Shown here piece after piece: positions 9,428-18,449 of a stretch of 64,000 bases of DNA. The stretch's first letter is position 1; every line of letters begins with the position of its first letter. Below the pieces are notes generated by a model. It searched no databases and was not told the origin of the DNA. It saw nothing but the letters and a program-made list of their open reading frames with translations. This DNA comes from UBA6168 sp039819485 (GTDB taxonomy: Bacteria > Bacteroidota > Bacteroidia > Chitinophagales > Saprospiraceae). The stretch lies in assembly GCA_039819485.1 (NCBI GenBank), contig JBCBRY010000006.1, positions 62,001 to 126,000 of the forward strand, read 5' to 3'. The position numbers and the translations under genes were made by a program.

Positions 9428-9647
9428 TGGCCATTTAATATTTTTCATTTTCAGAAAAGGATGAAATTTAGTTTGGCAATATTCCTGCTTTGAATAGTAT
9501 CCGTAAAGCCCTCAAGTATTATTTTTACCCGTTGTTCATTCCCCCAACCCATTATACTTTTTTAATATTTTTTTCGTTTGTCAACCACCCCATCTGCGAT
9601 TCAATATTGTACGTTCTGAAAACAACTTGATACTCAACCCTTGTAAA

Positions 9648-11129
9648 ATGACGACTGTTAAATTTTCACTCCTTCTCCTTTTATTACCCGTTTGGGCTTT
9701 TGGACAAATCAGGTTTTCTGTTGAGATCTCAGGGATGCCGATTGATCATATCTTAGTCGAGAAGCCCGTTAAGGGACTTTACTTCCCTACCCTTCCAGAA
9801 AAAATCTTAATGGGTAAAAAAAACCGGTTCCTTATCGAATGTGAAGATGAAACACCCGGGTTCATGAAAATTCACCTGGGAGAAAATCAGGTGGTAAAAA
9901 TCTTCAATGAGCCGGGCCGCACCAATTCACTTTCTGTCGATTTAGCCAATTTCCCAAAATCATTGAAATTCGAAGGCCCCCAGGCAGCCCAGAACAAGTT
10001 TCTCAACGAACTGCCCCACCAGGCGATGTCCTTGCTGGGAACCGATCTGCTAACAGTAAGATCCGACAATGAAGAAGAAAAAAAACCAAAGGACTATTAT
10101 TTGGATGTACTCGACAATATTGAAGCGGAAAAAAACATCTTGCGCCGGAAAGGCAAAAAGAAATTCTCTCCTGCATTTATCGATGCAATGGAACGTGAAA
10201 TCACTTATTACCATACCTGCCAATTTTCTGAAATGATCGCCCAGGACTACCGGCTTTATTCGCAGAACAAACCTTCGAGGTTTACCTCTAAATGGGCGTT
10301 TTACTGGTCTAAAATTTTTGAAGAATTTCCATTAAACGAAAATAAAAATGCGGTATCGGAATATTACACATTGGCGCTTGATTATTATTTTGGTGACTAC
10401 CGGTTAGGTTATCAGGGCGATGCAATTTATGAAGATCCAGACCTTCAAATCGGCGAGCAATTTCTCGAATACGACCGTTTGTTATGGAACGAATTCGAAG
10501 GGGCCTCACTGGAGTACGGACTGGCGTCAGTACTTTCACAACGGGCATTAATCGGAAATAATGAACCCGTTTTGTTTGACCTGTACCAAAAGTTTAAAAA
10601 TGATTTTCCCAACAGTCATTTTTTAAAGTATTTCGAAGCTGCCGTTTCACCTATTGCGGAGAGCCTGAAAGAAGAAGAAATCAAATTACCTGAAGGTATT
10701 ACGCGATTGGATGCAGAACGTGAAATGAACAGTGTGCAGGACATCATCGACCAGTTTAAAGACAAAGTGGTTTACATGGATATTTGGGCTACCTGGTGCA
10801 GCCCTTGCCTGGCTGAGTTCAGGCAAAAAAAGCCGTTGGAAAATTTTGTCCAGGGTAAAGATATTGTCCTTGTTTTTATTTCCGTTGACAACGAAGACAG
10901 AAGAGAAAAATGGCAAAAAATAATAATTGACAATAATCTAAAAGGCTATCACGTAATTGCGAATTTTTCTCTAAGGGATGAATTAATTGATAAATTTGGA
11001 GACGGCAGCAACCTTGCTTTGCCGCATTATATGATTTTTGATAAAAATGGAAAATTGGCGGACGGGAACGCAAAACAACCAAGTCGTTACTCCATGCTTT
11101 TCAAAGATTTGGAACGCTATATTGATTAA
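9648..11129 (+). CDS. Secreted thioredoxin-like (TlpA/ResA-type) protein
   Basis: A 493-residue protein. I choose ATG at 9648 because it gives a clean signal peptide (MTTVKFSLLLLLLPVWAFGQ); the frame also allows a TTG seven codons earlier. The C-terminal 135 residues are a thioredoxin fold with VVYMDIWATWCSPCLAEF, redox cysteines Cys384 and Cys387, and cis-proline region LALPHYMIFDKNG. This is the TlpA/ResA family of periplasmic or surface disulfide reductases. The first 340 residues match the general plan of Bacteroidota TlpA proteins carrying a long N-terminal domain of unknown role. It is convergent with the FG-GAP gene, with a MITE-like repeat between. Redox partner and substrate are unknown. 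Confidence 0.88.
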   Translation: MTTVKFSLLLLLLPVWAFGQIRFSVEISGMPIDHILVEKPVKGLYFPTLPEKILMGKKNRFLIECEDETPGFMKIHLGENQVVKIFNEPGRTNSLSVDLANFPKSLKFEGPQAAQNKFLNELPHQAMSLLGTDLLTVRSDNEEEKKPKDYYLDVLDNIEAEKNILRRKGKKKFSPAFIDAMEREITYYHTCQFSEMIAQDYRLYSQNKPSRFTSKWAFYWSKIFEEFPLNENKNAVSEYYTLALDYYFGDYRLGYQGDAIYEDPDLQIGEQFLEYDRLLWNEFEGASLEYGLASVLSQRALIGNNEPVLFDLYQKFKNDFPNSHFLKYFEAAVSPIAESLKEEEIKLPEGITRLDAEREMNSVQDIIDQFKDKVVYMDIWATWCSPCLAEFRQKKPLENFVQGKDIVLVFISVDNEDRREKWQKIIIDNNLKGYHVIANFSLRDELIDKFGDGSNLALPHYMIFDKNGKLADGNAKQPSRYSMLFKDLERYID

Positions 11130-11157
11130 TATTTTTGCCTTTGGAAGAATGGAAAAA

Positions 11158-11276
11158 TGAGTCACCCCGAATTTTTGTACTGATCCAAAACAATCGAATT
11201 TGAGGCCTAAGGCGTCGATTTCGACGGGCATCGAGCCGCCTTCACTTGTATTGCCCCGAAAATTCGGAATGACTCA
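11158..11276. repeat. 119-bp MITE-like inverted repeat between convergent genes
   Basis: Ends 11158-11175 and 11259-11276 are inverted repeats matching at 16 of 18 positions (TGAGTCAnnCCGAATTTT). The interior holds smaller palindromic pieces, including GTCGATTTCGAC near 11214. It fills the gap between the TlpA-like and FG-GAP genes. It could be a non-autonomous mobile element or a bidirectional terminator. No transposase is nearby. Confidence 0.55.
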
Positions 11277-11283
11277 AGTTTTT

Positions 11284-13545
11284 TTAAAGCTTTATAAATT
11301 TTTCAGAAAAGATTTTTCCGTCAAGATTTATTTCAATTATGTAGGTACTCCGTTGAAGGGCAGATAAATTTATTTTACTACCTGCATCAGTTATTCCATG
11401 CTGTAGTCGCTGGCCCAATAAATTATAAATATTGAACTCAAAACTTTTTTTATCCAGACGGTGATTAACGATTAAATAATCACCTGCAGGATTTGGGAAA
11501 ATATTTAATTCAATGTTTTGCTCAGCAATTACTTCTTTATCGTTCACGAGTCCATCAACCGTGAGCGGAGATTGAAACAGGGTCAAGCCTCCTCTGTCAT
11601 TGCCAACAATCGCATCGATGAATCCGTCCTCATTCACATTGCCAAATCCAATGCGGCATATAAACCCTTCCCTCAATTCACCAAACCGGTTGGTAATTAA
11701 ATCGAAACTTCCACTGTCCAGGCTATCCTGATTAATTTCATACTGAACAATCCACCCGGCATCAGTACCAGAAAACAAATACATGGTTTCATTAAATTCC
11801 AACACAAAAGGTTGGCTAAAACCGACAGCAGAACCGGGCAGAATCGTAGATATACTCCCAAAAAAAGGATTGTTGGGTTGTTCATTTTCGTTTGAGAAAA
11901 ATTCCGGGCTTTCAGCCGTTCCAAGATTGGGCAGGTAATTGATATTGCCAGAGCGTTCGCCAATAATTAAATCCTGCAAACCATCTTTATTCACATCGAA
12001 AATAAATGGGGCTGCATAAGAACCTACATTGATTTCTTGCCATTGCGGAACAAGGCTCGCAAACTGCATGGGTTGATCTGCGCCGGCGATATTTTCAAAA
12101 TAATGAACAAACCCCTGGCGATCCCCAATGAGCAAATCCTCATCGCCATCTCCGTCAAGATCACCGAACGCCGGAGAAAAAGAACGGGATACCATATTGA
12201 ACTGACTCATTTCTAACCAGTCACGGTCGACAATTTCGTATGACGGTTCAGCGGCTGTCCCGTTATTCAGCAGAAGGATCAGGGAGGACGAGGTCAGGCT
12301 GGTGCTATCCCAAATTTCCCGGTTACCTGCAACGATGTCCAGCAATCCATCCGCATTCACATCCACAAAAACCGGAAAGGTGCCCGTTCCAAAATCAATC
12401 ATCCCGTCTGACAAAAAATTGCTTTTTACAAAATTAGCTTCCGGATTTAAATCAGTTCCCAAGTTTTCATAGTACCAGGCCGTTTCCACATCAGGTGCGC
12501 CTTGCGACAGGTTGGGAGAAAAAAGAAAATCCCTTGCTCCGTCATTATTTATATCCAGATGATAAGAAGCAGGAAAATTGATGATATCTACCGGAAGATT
12601 ATTGGACGGATAAGTTGTGTCCTGCACATTAATCCAGGCGTTGTTTTTATCTCCACCGTTTTGTGCATAAATGATATTTGGAAAAATTAAGTCGCCGTAT
12701 AATAATTCTTTATCACCATCATTGTCATTATCGAAAGTACAGAGTGTTGCGCCACCATGTACCCGGCTTTCCACATCATCCGGATCGGGGTTGTCGAACA
12801 ATGCACATAGGGACATATCTGAACTCAATGTAAGGCTTTGTGAAAAAGGTGTAATTACGAAGTCGCCCCAACAATCGTCCGCCAATTCATATTTTAGCAC
12901 TTCATCGTTATATCCACTTTCCAGTGCAATGTTTTTGAAATATAAAACTTTGCTCCCGGAAGAATTTAACGTCAAAATATCCAAGTCTCCATCACCGTCG
13001 ATATCATCAACCGCAGGGTAATCCGGGTTGTTAAAAACTTCGACCGGCCCGACCACTTCTCCATCAATTTCGAATGGAATAATATCGTAAATATAATCGG
13101 GAAAATTAATGCGGTCAAAAACCAGTTGGTTATTTTGATTAAATGCTCCTTTATAAACTTTAAATCCGGAAAGGCCCTCATCAAAAGCACTTACAAACAT
13201 ATCAGCCGCACCGTCCCGGTTATAATCTCTCATGAGCACATAATGCTGGCCTCTCGGAAAGTGGTCGGTCCAATATCTTGAATATTTATAGTCCATTTCA
13301 CCAGCCTCATTTGTTTGGTCGATGAAAGCCAAGTGGACATGTCCATTGCGATCAAAAGCAAACAAATCTTTTTTCCCATTTCCATTTAAATCAATAGCTG
13401 ACCACTGAGGTGCATTCATCCCTCCGGTCCAGGGGTTTGCCAATTGTTCTCCATTTTCAAAAACAGGCACATTTAATAAATGAAAATTCTGAGCAATACA
13501 ATTGCCTGAAAGGCCGATTAAAGTAATTAATAGTAATTTTTTCAT
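11284..13545 (-). CDS. FG-GAP/VCBS-repeat secreted protein with T9SS sorting domain
   Basis: A 753-residue protein with signal peptide MKKLLLITLIGLSGNCIAQ. It carries about nine calcium-binding FG-GAP/VCBS units with D-x-[DN]-x-DG cores (DLNGNGKKDLFAFDRNGHVH, DIDGDGDLDILTL, DLDGDGDEDLLIG, DVNKDGLQDLIIGERSGN), predicted to fold as a seven-bladed propeller. The last 80 residues, from LNIFPNPAGDYLIV to FSEKFIKL, are a type A T9SS domain, so it is surface-exposed or released. Cysteines in DDCWG and SLCALF are shared with the next gene, a clear paralogue. Role is unknown; adhesion or polymer binding is a family-level guess. Stop lies eight bases from a MITE-like repeat. Confidence 0.9.
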   Translation of the reverse strand: MKKLLLITLIGLSGNCIAQNFHLLNVPVFENGEQLANPWTGGMNAPQWSAIDLNGNGKKDLFAFDRNGHVHLAFIDQTNEAGEMDYKYSRYWTDHFPRGQHYVLMRDYNRDGAADMFVSAFDEGLSGFKVYKGAFNQNNQLVFDRINFPDYIYDIIPFEIDGEVVGPVEVFNNPDYPAVDDIDGDGDLDILTLNSSGSKVLYFKNIALESGYNDEVLKYELADDCWGDFVITPFSQSLTLSSDMSLCALFDNPDPDDVESRVHGGATLCTFDNDNDGDKELLYGDLIFPNIIYAQNGGDKNNAWINVQDTTYPSNNLPVDIINFPASYHLDINNDGARDFLFSPNLSQGAPDVETAWYYENLGTDLNPEANFVKSNFLSDGMIDFGTGTFPVFVDVNADGLLDIVAGNREIWDSTSLTSSSLILLLNNGTAAEPSYEIVDRDWLEMSQFNMVSRSFSPAFGDLDGDGDEDLLIGDRQGFVHYFENIAGADQPMQFASLVPQWQEINVGSYAAPFIFDVNKDGLQDLIIGERSGNINYLPNLGTAESPEFFSNENEQPNNPFFGSISTILPGSAVGFSQPFVLEFNETMYLFSGTDAGWIVQYEINQDSLDSGSFDLITNRFGELREGFICRIGFGNVNEDGFIDAIVGNDRGGLTLFQSPLTVDGLVNDKEVIAEQNIELNIFPNPAGDYLIVNHRLDKKSFEFNIYNLLGQRLQHGITDAGSKINLSALQRSTYIIEINLDGKIFSEKFIKL

Positions 13546-13606
13546 AACAGTATATTTAAAAAATTAGAGTGTACATTTAAAAAAGCATTTTTTAAAAGAA
13601 GGTGTT

Positions 13607-15898
13607 TTATTTTTTGAAAACGAATAATTTTTTCACTCCTATTTTATCCCCATTTCTTATTTGCAGAAAATAGGTTCCGTTCTGCAAATTATTTAATTCG
13701 ATTTTATTCCTGCCGTTATCAATCGTTCCGTTAATTACGATCTGTCCCAAAGTATTGTAAAGGCTGAAAGTTGAATTTCTCAATTTTAAATCATTTATTT
13801 CAAAATATACATAGTTTTTAGCAGGATTTGGGTAAATATTAAATTCCAGGTTATTAACGACCCCTCTTGTGCTGACCGGTGTATTGTTGAATGGAGCAAC
13901 AAATAAGCTTATTCCACCACGGTGGTTGCCAATTACTGCTTCTATAGATTCATCTTCATTAAGATTGGCGAAAGAAACCCGGGAATGAGTTCCCATGCGA
14001 AAGTTATTCAATTGTTTTTCAATTAAAACAAACGTGTCTCCAAATTCCAGCTTACTGGTATCGACCTGGTACATTTCAATAAAACCGGACTGAGAACCAG
14101 TTAAAAGAAAAACAGTATCCCTGAGTTCAAGTATGGTTGGTGCAGAATATCCAGCAGGCGTACCAGACTGTATAGTAGTAATGCCACCAAGCAATTGATT
14201 GTTAGGGGCATCATTTGTATTATCATGGAAGTCTGGGTTGCCGGGGGTTCCAATATTAGGCAGGTAATTAATATTGCCACCAATTTCTCCCGCCAAAATA
14301 TCGGCCAGGCCATCTTTATTTAAATCATAGATATAAGGCGTTGGAAAATTCCCGATCCTGATATTTTTCCATTGTGGTATGGGGGCGGAAAATATTGCGG
14401 GATTGCCGGGTCCAGCAGTGTTTTCTGCATAAAACATGTATCCGCCTTTTTCACCCACCAATGCATCCTCATCGCCATCCTGGTCCAGATCCCCAAATGC
14501 CGGAGCATATTGTTTGGTGGCAATTTGTGGATCAACCGTGGTAAATTGTCTCAACCCTAAATAATCATCGTCAACTAATTCAAATGCAGGTGCTTCAATA
14601 GTTCCGATGTTTTCGTATAAATATAAAGAAGCCTCTTTGTTGTTTGCTGCATTCGTGGTAGTGGTCCGTTCAAAATTCCCCACGACGATATCGAGCAAAC
14701 CGTCGGAATTATAGTCAAAAAAAACTGGGTGTGATCCTTTCCCGACATCAATCATTTGATCCACCATGGCATCCTTTTTCACAAAATCAAATACGGGCAT
14801 TTCATTGGATTCTACATTTTTATAAAACCAGACTTCCACGTCCGGGCTGACGTTGAATTCATTCGGATTAAACAATAAATCTTTTAATCCGTCATTGTCA
14901 TAATCCAAATAAAAACTGTTTGGAAAATCCGGCATGTGTACCGGTAAATTATAACTGGGGAAAGTCACATCCTGATTAGTGATCCAGGCCGACTGAGCAT
15001 GGCCACCATTAACCCCCTCCATTATTTGTGGGAAATTCAGATCGCCGTACAGAACTTCTTTATCACCATCATTGTCTGCATCAAACGTGCAAATGGTACT
15101 TGCTCCATGCAGCCCACCATTTTTATCCTCTACGAGGGGTTTATAAATTGAATCCCTGGCACAGGTATCCGGATCACCACTCAAAACAAAGGTGGTGGTT
15201 TGATCCGGCAAATAGATACGTCCCCAACAATCATCTTCCAATTCAAAGATCAAGGTGTCCGTGGTAAACCCTCTCTCCAAGGCAAAATTCCTGTAGTAAT
15301 TAAAGTCTCTCCCTGAAGTTGCATCTAAGGAGAGAATATCTAAATCGCCATCACCGTCGATATCGTCGATCGCTGGGTAGTCTACATTGTTTACGTTTAA
15401 ATTGGCAATAGAACCATTATTCAATGGAATAGTAATCACATCTAAGATCCAGTTGGGATTTTCGATTAAATCAAATTGCAATTCGCCATTTTCTATCTCC
15501 CCTCTGTGCACCTCAAATCCTGCGGCTCCCCTTCGTTGGGAGTGTCCGAAAAAATCCATCACGCCGTCCTTATTGAAATCTCTTAGTAGGACAAAATTCC
15601 AAACAGTAGGAAAGTTCGGGATGAACTCGCTGGCGAAGGCATATTCGCTTTCACCGGTCCCGCCAATATTTAAAAACGGCAGGTGTACAAAACCATCTCG
15701 GTCAAAAGCGTACAAATCCATAACACCGTCACCGTCCAAATCTACTTTGGACCATTGCGGGGCATTTATGCCTCCTGCCCAGGGACTTAACAAAACTTGA
15801 TTGTTCTGCGTAACCGGAACGTTTAAATACTCAAAGCTTTGAGCTTGCAGGAAATGAAAAGAGAAAACGGTAAAAAATAGAAGGGACCTGAATTTCAT
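13607..15898 (-). CDS. FG-GAP/VCBS-repeat secreted protein with T9SS sorting domain (paralogue of the neighbour)
   Basis: A 763-residue protein from ATG at 15898, chosen because MKFRSLLFFTVFSFHFLQAQ is a good signal peptide; the frame extends 11 codons further upstream. It aligns end to end with the 753-residue neighbour: both start with LNVPV, then PW-GG-NAPQWS, then FG-GAP units such as DLDGDGVMDLYAFDRDGFVH, DIDGDGDLDILSL and DLDQDGDEDALVGEKGG. The C-terminus from FNIYPNPAKNYVYFE to KKLFVFKK is a type A T9SS domain. The gene lies upstream of its paralogue with 61 bases between, so the pair arose by tandem duplication and is probably co-transcribed. Ligand is unknown. Confidence 0.9.
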   Translation of the reverse strand: MKFRSLLFFTVFSFHFLQAQSFEYLNVPVTQNNQVLLSPWAGGINAPQWSKVDLDGDGVMDLYAFDRDGFVHLPFLNIGGTGESEYAFASEFIPNFPTVWNFVLLRDFNKDGVMDFFGHSQRRGAAGFEVHRGEIENGELQFDLIENPNWILDVITIPLNNGSIANLNVNNVDYPAIDDIDGDGDLDILSLDATSGRDFNYYRNFALERGFTTDTLIFELEDDCWGRIYLPDQTTTFVLSGDPDTCARDSIYKPLVEDKNGGLHGASTICTFDADNDGDKEVLYGDLNFPQIMEGVNGGHAQSAWITNQDVTFPSYNLPVHMPDFPNSFYLDYDNDGLKDLLFNPNEFNVSPDVEVWFYKNVESNEMPVFDFVKKDAMVDQMIDVGKGSHPVFFDYNSDGLLDIVVGNFERTTTTNAANNKEASLYLYENIGTIEAPAFELVDDDYLGLRQFTTVDPQIATKQYAPAFGDLDQDGDEDALVGEKGGYMFYAENTAGPGNPAIFSAPIPQWKNIRIGNFPTPYIYDLNKDGLADILAGEIGGNINYLPNIGTPGNPDFHDNTNDAPNNQLLGGITTIQSGTPAGYSAPTILELRDTVFLLTGSQSGFIEMYQVDTSKLEFGDTFVLIEKQLNNFRMGTHSRVSFANLNEDESIEAVIGNHRGGISLFVAPFNNTPVSTRGVVNNLEFNIYPNPAKNYVYFEINDLKLRNSTFSLYNTLGQIVINGTIDNGRNKIELNNLQNGTYFLQIRNGDKIGVKKLFVFKK

Positions 15899-15994
15899 AA
15901 ACGAAAAAATTAGTTGCCGAATTAAACTCAAAAATAAACGTATAGTTGATCACTTAAGCTGACAAAACCCTCTTTTGTTGGTCATGTTGCCAAT

Positions 15995-16030
15995 AAAAAA
16001 CCCAGAATTATTTTCAAGATAAAACTGGGC
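15995..16030 (-). terminator. Rho-independent terminator of pyrG
   Basis: On the minus strand a stem of CCCAG plus inner TTTT paired with AAAA plus CTGGG is followed by TTTTTTATTG. It lies 25-60 bases after the pyrG stop. Confidence 0.8.
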
Positions 16031-16054
16031 TTTCTTTTTATTTTTTCTACATGA

Positions 16055-17656
16055 TTACTTCAAACATGCATCCACAAATGCAACAAACAACGGGTGTGGA
16101 TTTTCAACGGTACTTTTTAGTTCCGGATGGTATTGAACCCCAACAAACCAGGGGTGCCCTTTTAATTCGACTATTTCCACCAGTTTGGTGTCAGGGTTTA
16201 TACCGGTCGGAACCAGGCCTGATTTCTTAAATTGATCCAGGTATTTATTATTGAATTCATACCGATGGCGATGTCGTTCGCTGATCTTCATAGAACGGTA
16301 CGCCTTCTGCGCATTTGATCCTTTTTTCAAGTCACAGGCATAAGCTCCTAATCGCATCGTTCCGCCTTTTTTTGTAATCTTTTTCTGCTCAGGCATCAAG
16401 TCGATCACCGGGTTTTCGGTATTTGGGTTTACCTCGGTGGAAGCGGCACAAGTTAATTCCAAAACATTTTTTGCATATTCAACGACCGCACACTGCATGC
16501 CCAGGCAAATTCCAAAGAACGGGAGATGGCTGTTTCTCGCATATTTAATTGCGTTTAATTTTCCGTCGATACCCCGTTCTCCAAATCCAGGTGCCACCAG
16601 AATCCCGTCCAAGTCAGCTAACTTTTGAGCTACCTCTTCATCGGAAATTGCCAGCGATTCTGAGTGGATGGGAACGACCTCAACTTTGCATTCATTGACC
16701 GCACCAGCATGAATAAAAGCTTCAAAGATGGACTTATAAGCATCCTGCAATTCATGGTATTTGCCCACCAAACCAATCTGGACACTTTTGATCGGGTTTT
16801 TCAACCGACCCAGGAAAGCTTTCCAGGCTACCAAATCAGGAGCCTTGCGATCTGGCAAACGCAGCTTTTGCATCACTGTGGTATCGAGGTTTTCTTTTGA
16901 CATCAAAAGAGGAACATCGTAAATGGTTTCGGCATCAATGGCTTCGATAACTGAACCTACATCGACATTGCAAAACAGGGCAATTTTCCTTTTCAAGTGC
17001 ATGCCAAGCGGATGCTCTGTCCGACAAACCAAAATGTCTGGCTGAATACCAGTGTTCAAAAGCTCTTTTACAGAATGTTGGGTAGGCTTGGTTTTGAGTT
17101 CCTTGGCTGCGTTCAGGTAAGGGACCAACGTTAAGTGGATGGCGAGACAGTTGTCGGCCCCAAGTTCCCAACGAAGTTGCCTGAGTGCCTCCAGGTAAGG
17201 CAACGACTCAATGTCGCCTACAGTCCCGCCGAGTTCAGTGATCACAATGTCGTATTTATTATCGGCACCCAAAAGACGAATGCAGCGTTTGATTTCATCG
17301 GTGATATGTGGTACAACCTGAACGGTCTTACCAAGGTAATCACCCTTCCGCTCCTTCTCAATCACGGTTTGATAAATCCGGCCGGTCGTTACGTTATTGG
17401 CTTGTGATGTAGGAATATTTAAGAACCGTTCATAATGCCCCAGATCAAGGTCAGTTTCGGCGCCATCATCGGTTACATAACATTCACCGTGCTCGTAGGG
17501 ATTGAGAGTGCCCGGGTCAACATTGATGTAAGGGTCGAATTTTTGGATGGTAACGGTAAAGCCCCTGGCTTGCAGAAGTTTGGCGAGTGATGCCGAGATG
17601 ATGCCTTTGCCTAATGAAGAAGTTACGCCGCCCGTAACGAAGATAAATTTTGCCAT
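16055..17656 (-). CDS. pyrG: CTP synthase
   Basis: A 533-residue CTP synthase that aminates UTP to CTP using glutamine and ATP. ATG at 17656 gives the standard start MAKFIFVTGGVTSSLGKGI; a TTG two codons earlier is unlikely. The synthetase half shows QKFDPYINVDPGTLNPYEHG and GGTVGDIES. The class I glutamine amidotransferase half has APGFGERG, the nucleophile in FFGICLGMQ (Cys384) and GVQYHPE. Length is normal. Its leader holds a heptad-built inverted repeat (17660-17760), with a good promoter word just upstream at 17778-17785, so the leader RNA should form a hairpin next to the start codon. Some CTP synthase genes are controlled through their leader (established in Bacillus); here that is only a possibility. 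Confidence 0.98.
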   Translation of the reverse strand: MAKFIFVTGGVTSSLGKGIISASLAKLLQARGFTVTIQKFDPYINVDPGTLNPYEHGECYVTDDGAETDLDLGHYERFLNIPTSQANNVTTGRIYQTVIEKERKGDYLGKTVQVVPHITDEIKRCIRLLGADNKYDIVITELGGTVGDIESLPYLEALRQLRWELGADNCLAIHLTLVPYLNAAKELKTKPTQHSVKELLNTGIQPDILVCRTEHPLGMHLKRKIALFCNVDVGSVIEAIDAETIYDVPLLMSKENLDTTVMQKLRLPDRKAPDLVAWKAFLGRLKNPIKSVQIGLVGKYHELQDAYKSIFEAFIHAGAVNECKVEVVPIHSESLAISDEEVAQKLADLDGILVAPGFGERGIDGKLNAIKYARNSHLPFFGICLGMQCAVVEYAKNVLELTCAASTEVNPNTENPVIDLMPEQKKITKKGGTMRLGAYACDLKKGSNAQKAYRSMKISERHRHRYEFNNKYLDQFKKSGLVPTGINPDTKLVEIVELKGHPWFVGVQYHPELKSTVENPHPLFVAFVDACLK

Positions 17657-17659
17657 AGT

Positions 17660-17760
17660 CAAGAAAAAAGAAAAAGTAAAAAGGAAAAGATTGAGTCAGA
17701 TTTTGAGAATATTTCTAATGGGAATTCTCTTTAACTTTTTCCTTTTTACTTTTTACTTGT
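17660..17760. repeat. Heptad-built inverted repeat in the pyrG leader
   Basis: The left arm (17660-17690) is AAGAAAA-type words repeated every seven bases. The right arm (17731-17760) is ACTTTTT/CCTTTTT words. AAAAAGTAAAAAGGAAAA at 17671-17688 is perfectly complementary to 17737-17754 (18 bp), and GAGAAT/ATTCTC pair inside the loop. It begins four bases before the pyrG ATG. Confidence 0.75.
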
Positions 17761-17777
17761 GTTGCTGTTACGGGATG

Positions 17778-17785
17778 CAAAGGTA
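17778..17785 (-). promoter_or_regulatory. Candidate promoter -7 element for pyrG
   Basis: The minus strand reads TACCTTTG then CATCC, a full match to TAnnTTTG. It is about 120 bases before the pyrG start and just outside the inverted repeat, so the repeat would be transcribed as leader. Confidence 0.55.
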
Positions 17786-17832
17786 CAGAATTGGCGATGG
17801 CTGTCAGGAAAGGTTGATTGATTTTTTAAAAA

Positions 17833-18384
17833 TTATTTTCTTGCGCTCCAGGTAACTTCTTCTACACCAACATCTTTGGCCATTTTCCGACCAAATACAA
17901 ATAAATAATCCGACAACCGGTTTACGTACTTGAGGACCATTGGTTCAACTGGCTCAACCAAATGGAGGGCGACGATCAGCCTTTCTGCGCGGCGGCAGAT
18001 CGTTCTTGCGATATGGCAGTAAGAAACGGAAGGATGGCCACCAGGCAAGATGAAATTTTTCAAAGGAAGCAGCTCACTTTCCATAGCATCAATTTCATTT
18101 TCCAACAATTCAATATCCGTTAGCCGAATGTCTGGTGGGGCAATATTTTTGGTGGGGTCGGTGGCAAGATTGGCGCCAATGGTGAACAGTCGGTTTTGTA
18201 TTTCTTTTAAAACGGAGCGATAAGCGTTGTTTTTGCATACATCCCTGACCAGGCCAAGGTGGCTGTTCAGTTCATCAATGGTGCCGTATGCATCTATCCG
18301 TAAATCATTTTTCGGAATTCTCCTGCCGCCAAAAAGTGCCGTTTGTCCGGCGTCGCCAGTTTTAGTGTAGATCTTAAAAGCCAT
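17833..18384 (-). CDS. Cob(I)yrinic acid a,c-diamide adenosyltransferase (PduO/MMAB type)
   Basis: A 183-residue enzyme that transfers the adenosyl group of ATP to cob(I)alamin, making coenzyme B12. Family motifs are MAFKIYTKTGDAGQTALFGG at the start, RIDAYGTIDELNSHLG, and the C-terminal CRRAERLIVAL and YVNRLSDYLFVFGR. ATG at 18384 is used because the N-terminal KIYTKTGD is where the family starts; an in-frame ATG 17 codons upstream would translate low-complexity repeat DNA. The start abuts a heptad-type repeat. It lies in a minus-strand run gatC, ABC ATPase, this gene, pyrG. No cobalamin riboswitch was recognised. Confidence 0.93.
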   Translation of the reverse strand: MAFKIYTKTGDAGQTALFGGRRIPKNDLRIDAYGTIDELNSHLGLVRDVCKNNAYRSVLKEIQNRLFTIGANLATDPTKNIAPPDIRLTDIELLENEIDAMESELLPLKNFILPGGHPSVSYCHIARTICRRAERLIVALHLVEPVEPMVLKYVNRLSDYLFVFGRKMAKDVGVEEVTWSARK

Positions 18385-18437
18385 TTGTTGGAAATTGGAA
18401 ATCGGAATTGGAAATTGGATTCTCACTATTTCCAAAC
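18385..18437. repeat. Heptad-type repeat upstream of the adenosyltransferase gene
   Basis: TTGGAAA-like words recur with period seven (one of six) from about 18388 to 18420. A short opposite word, TTTCCAA, follows at 18429-18435. It looks like a shorter or decayed member of the inverted-repeat family and directly touches the start codon. Confidence 0.5.
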
Positions 18438-18449
18438 ACCGCTCACGAA

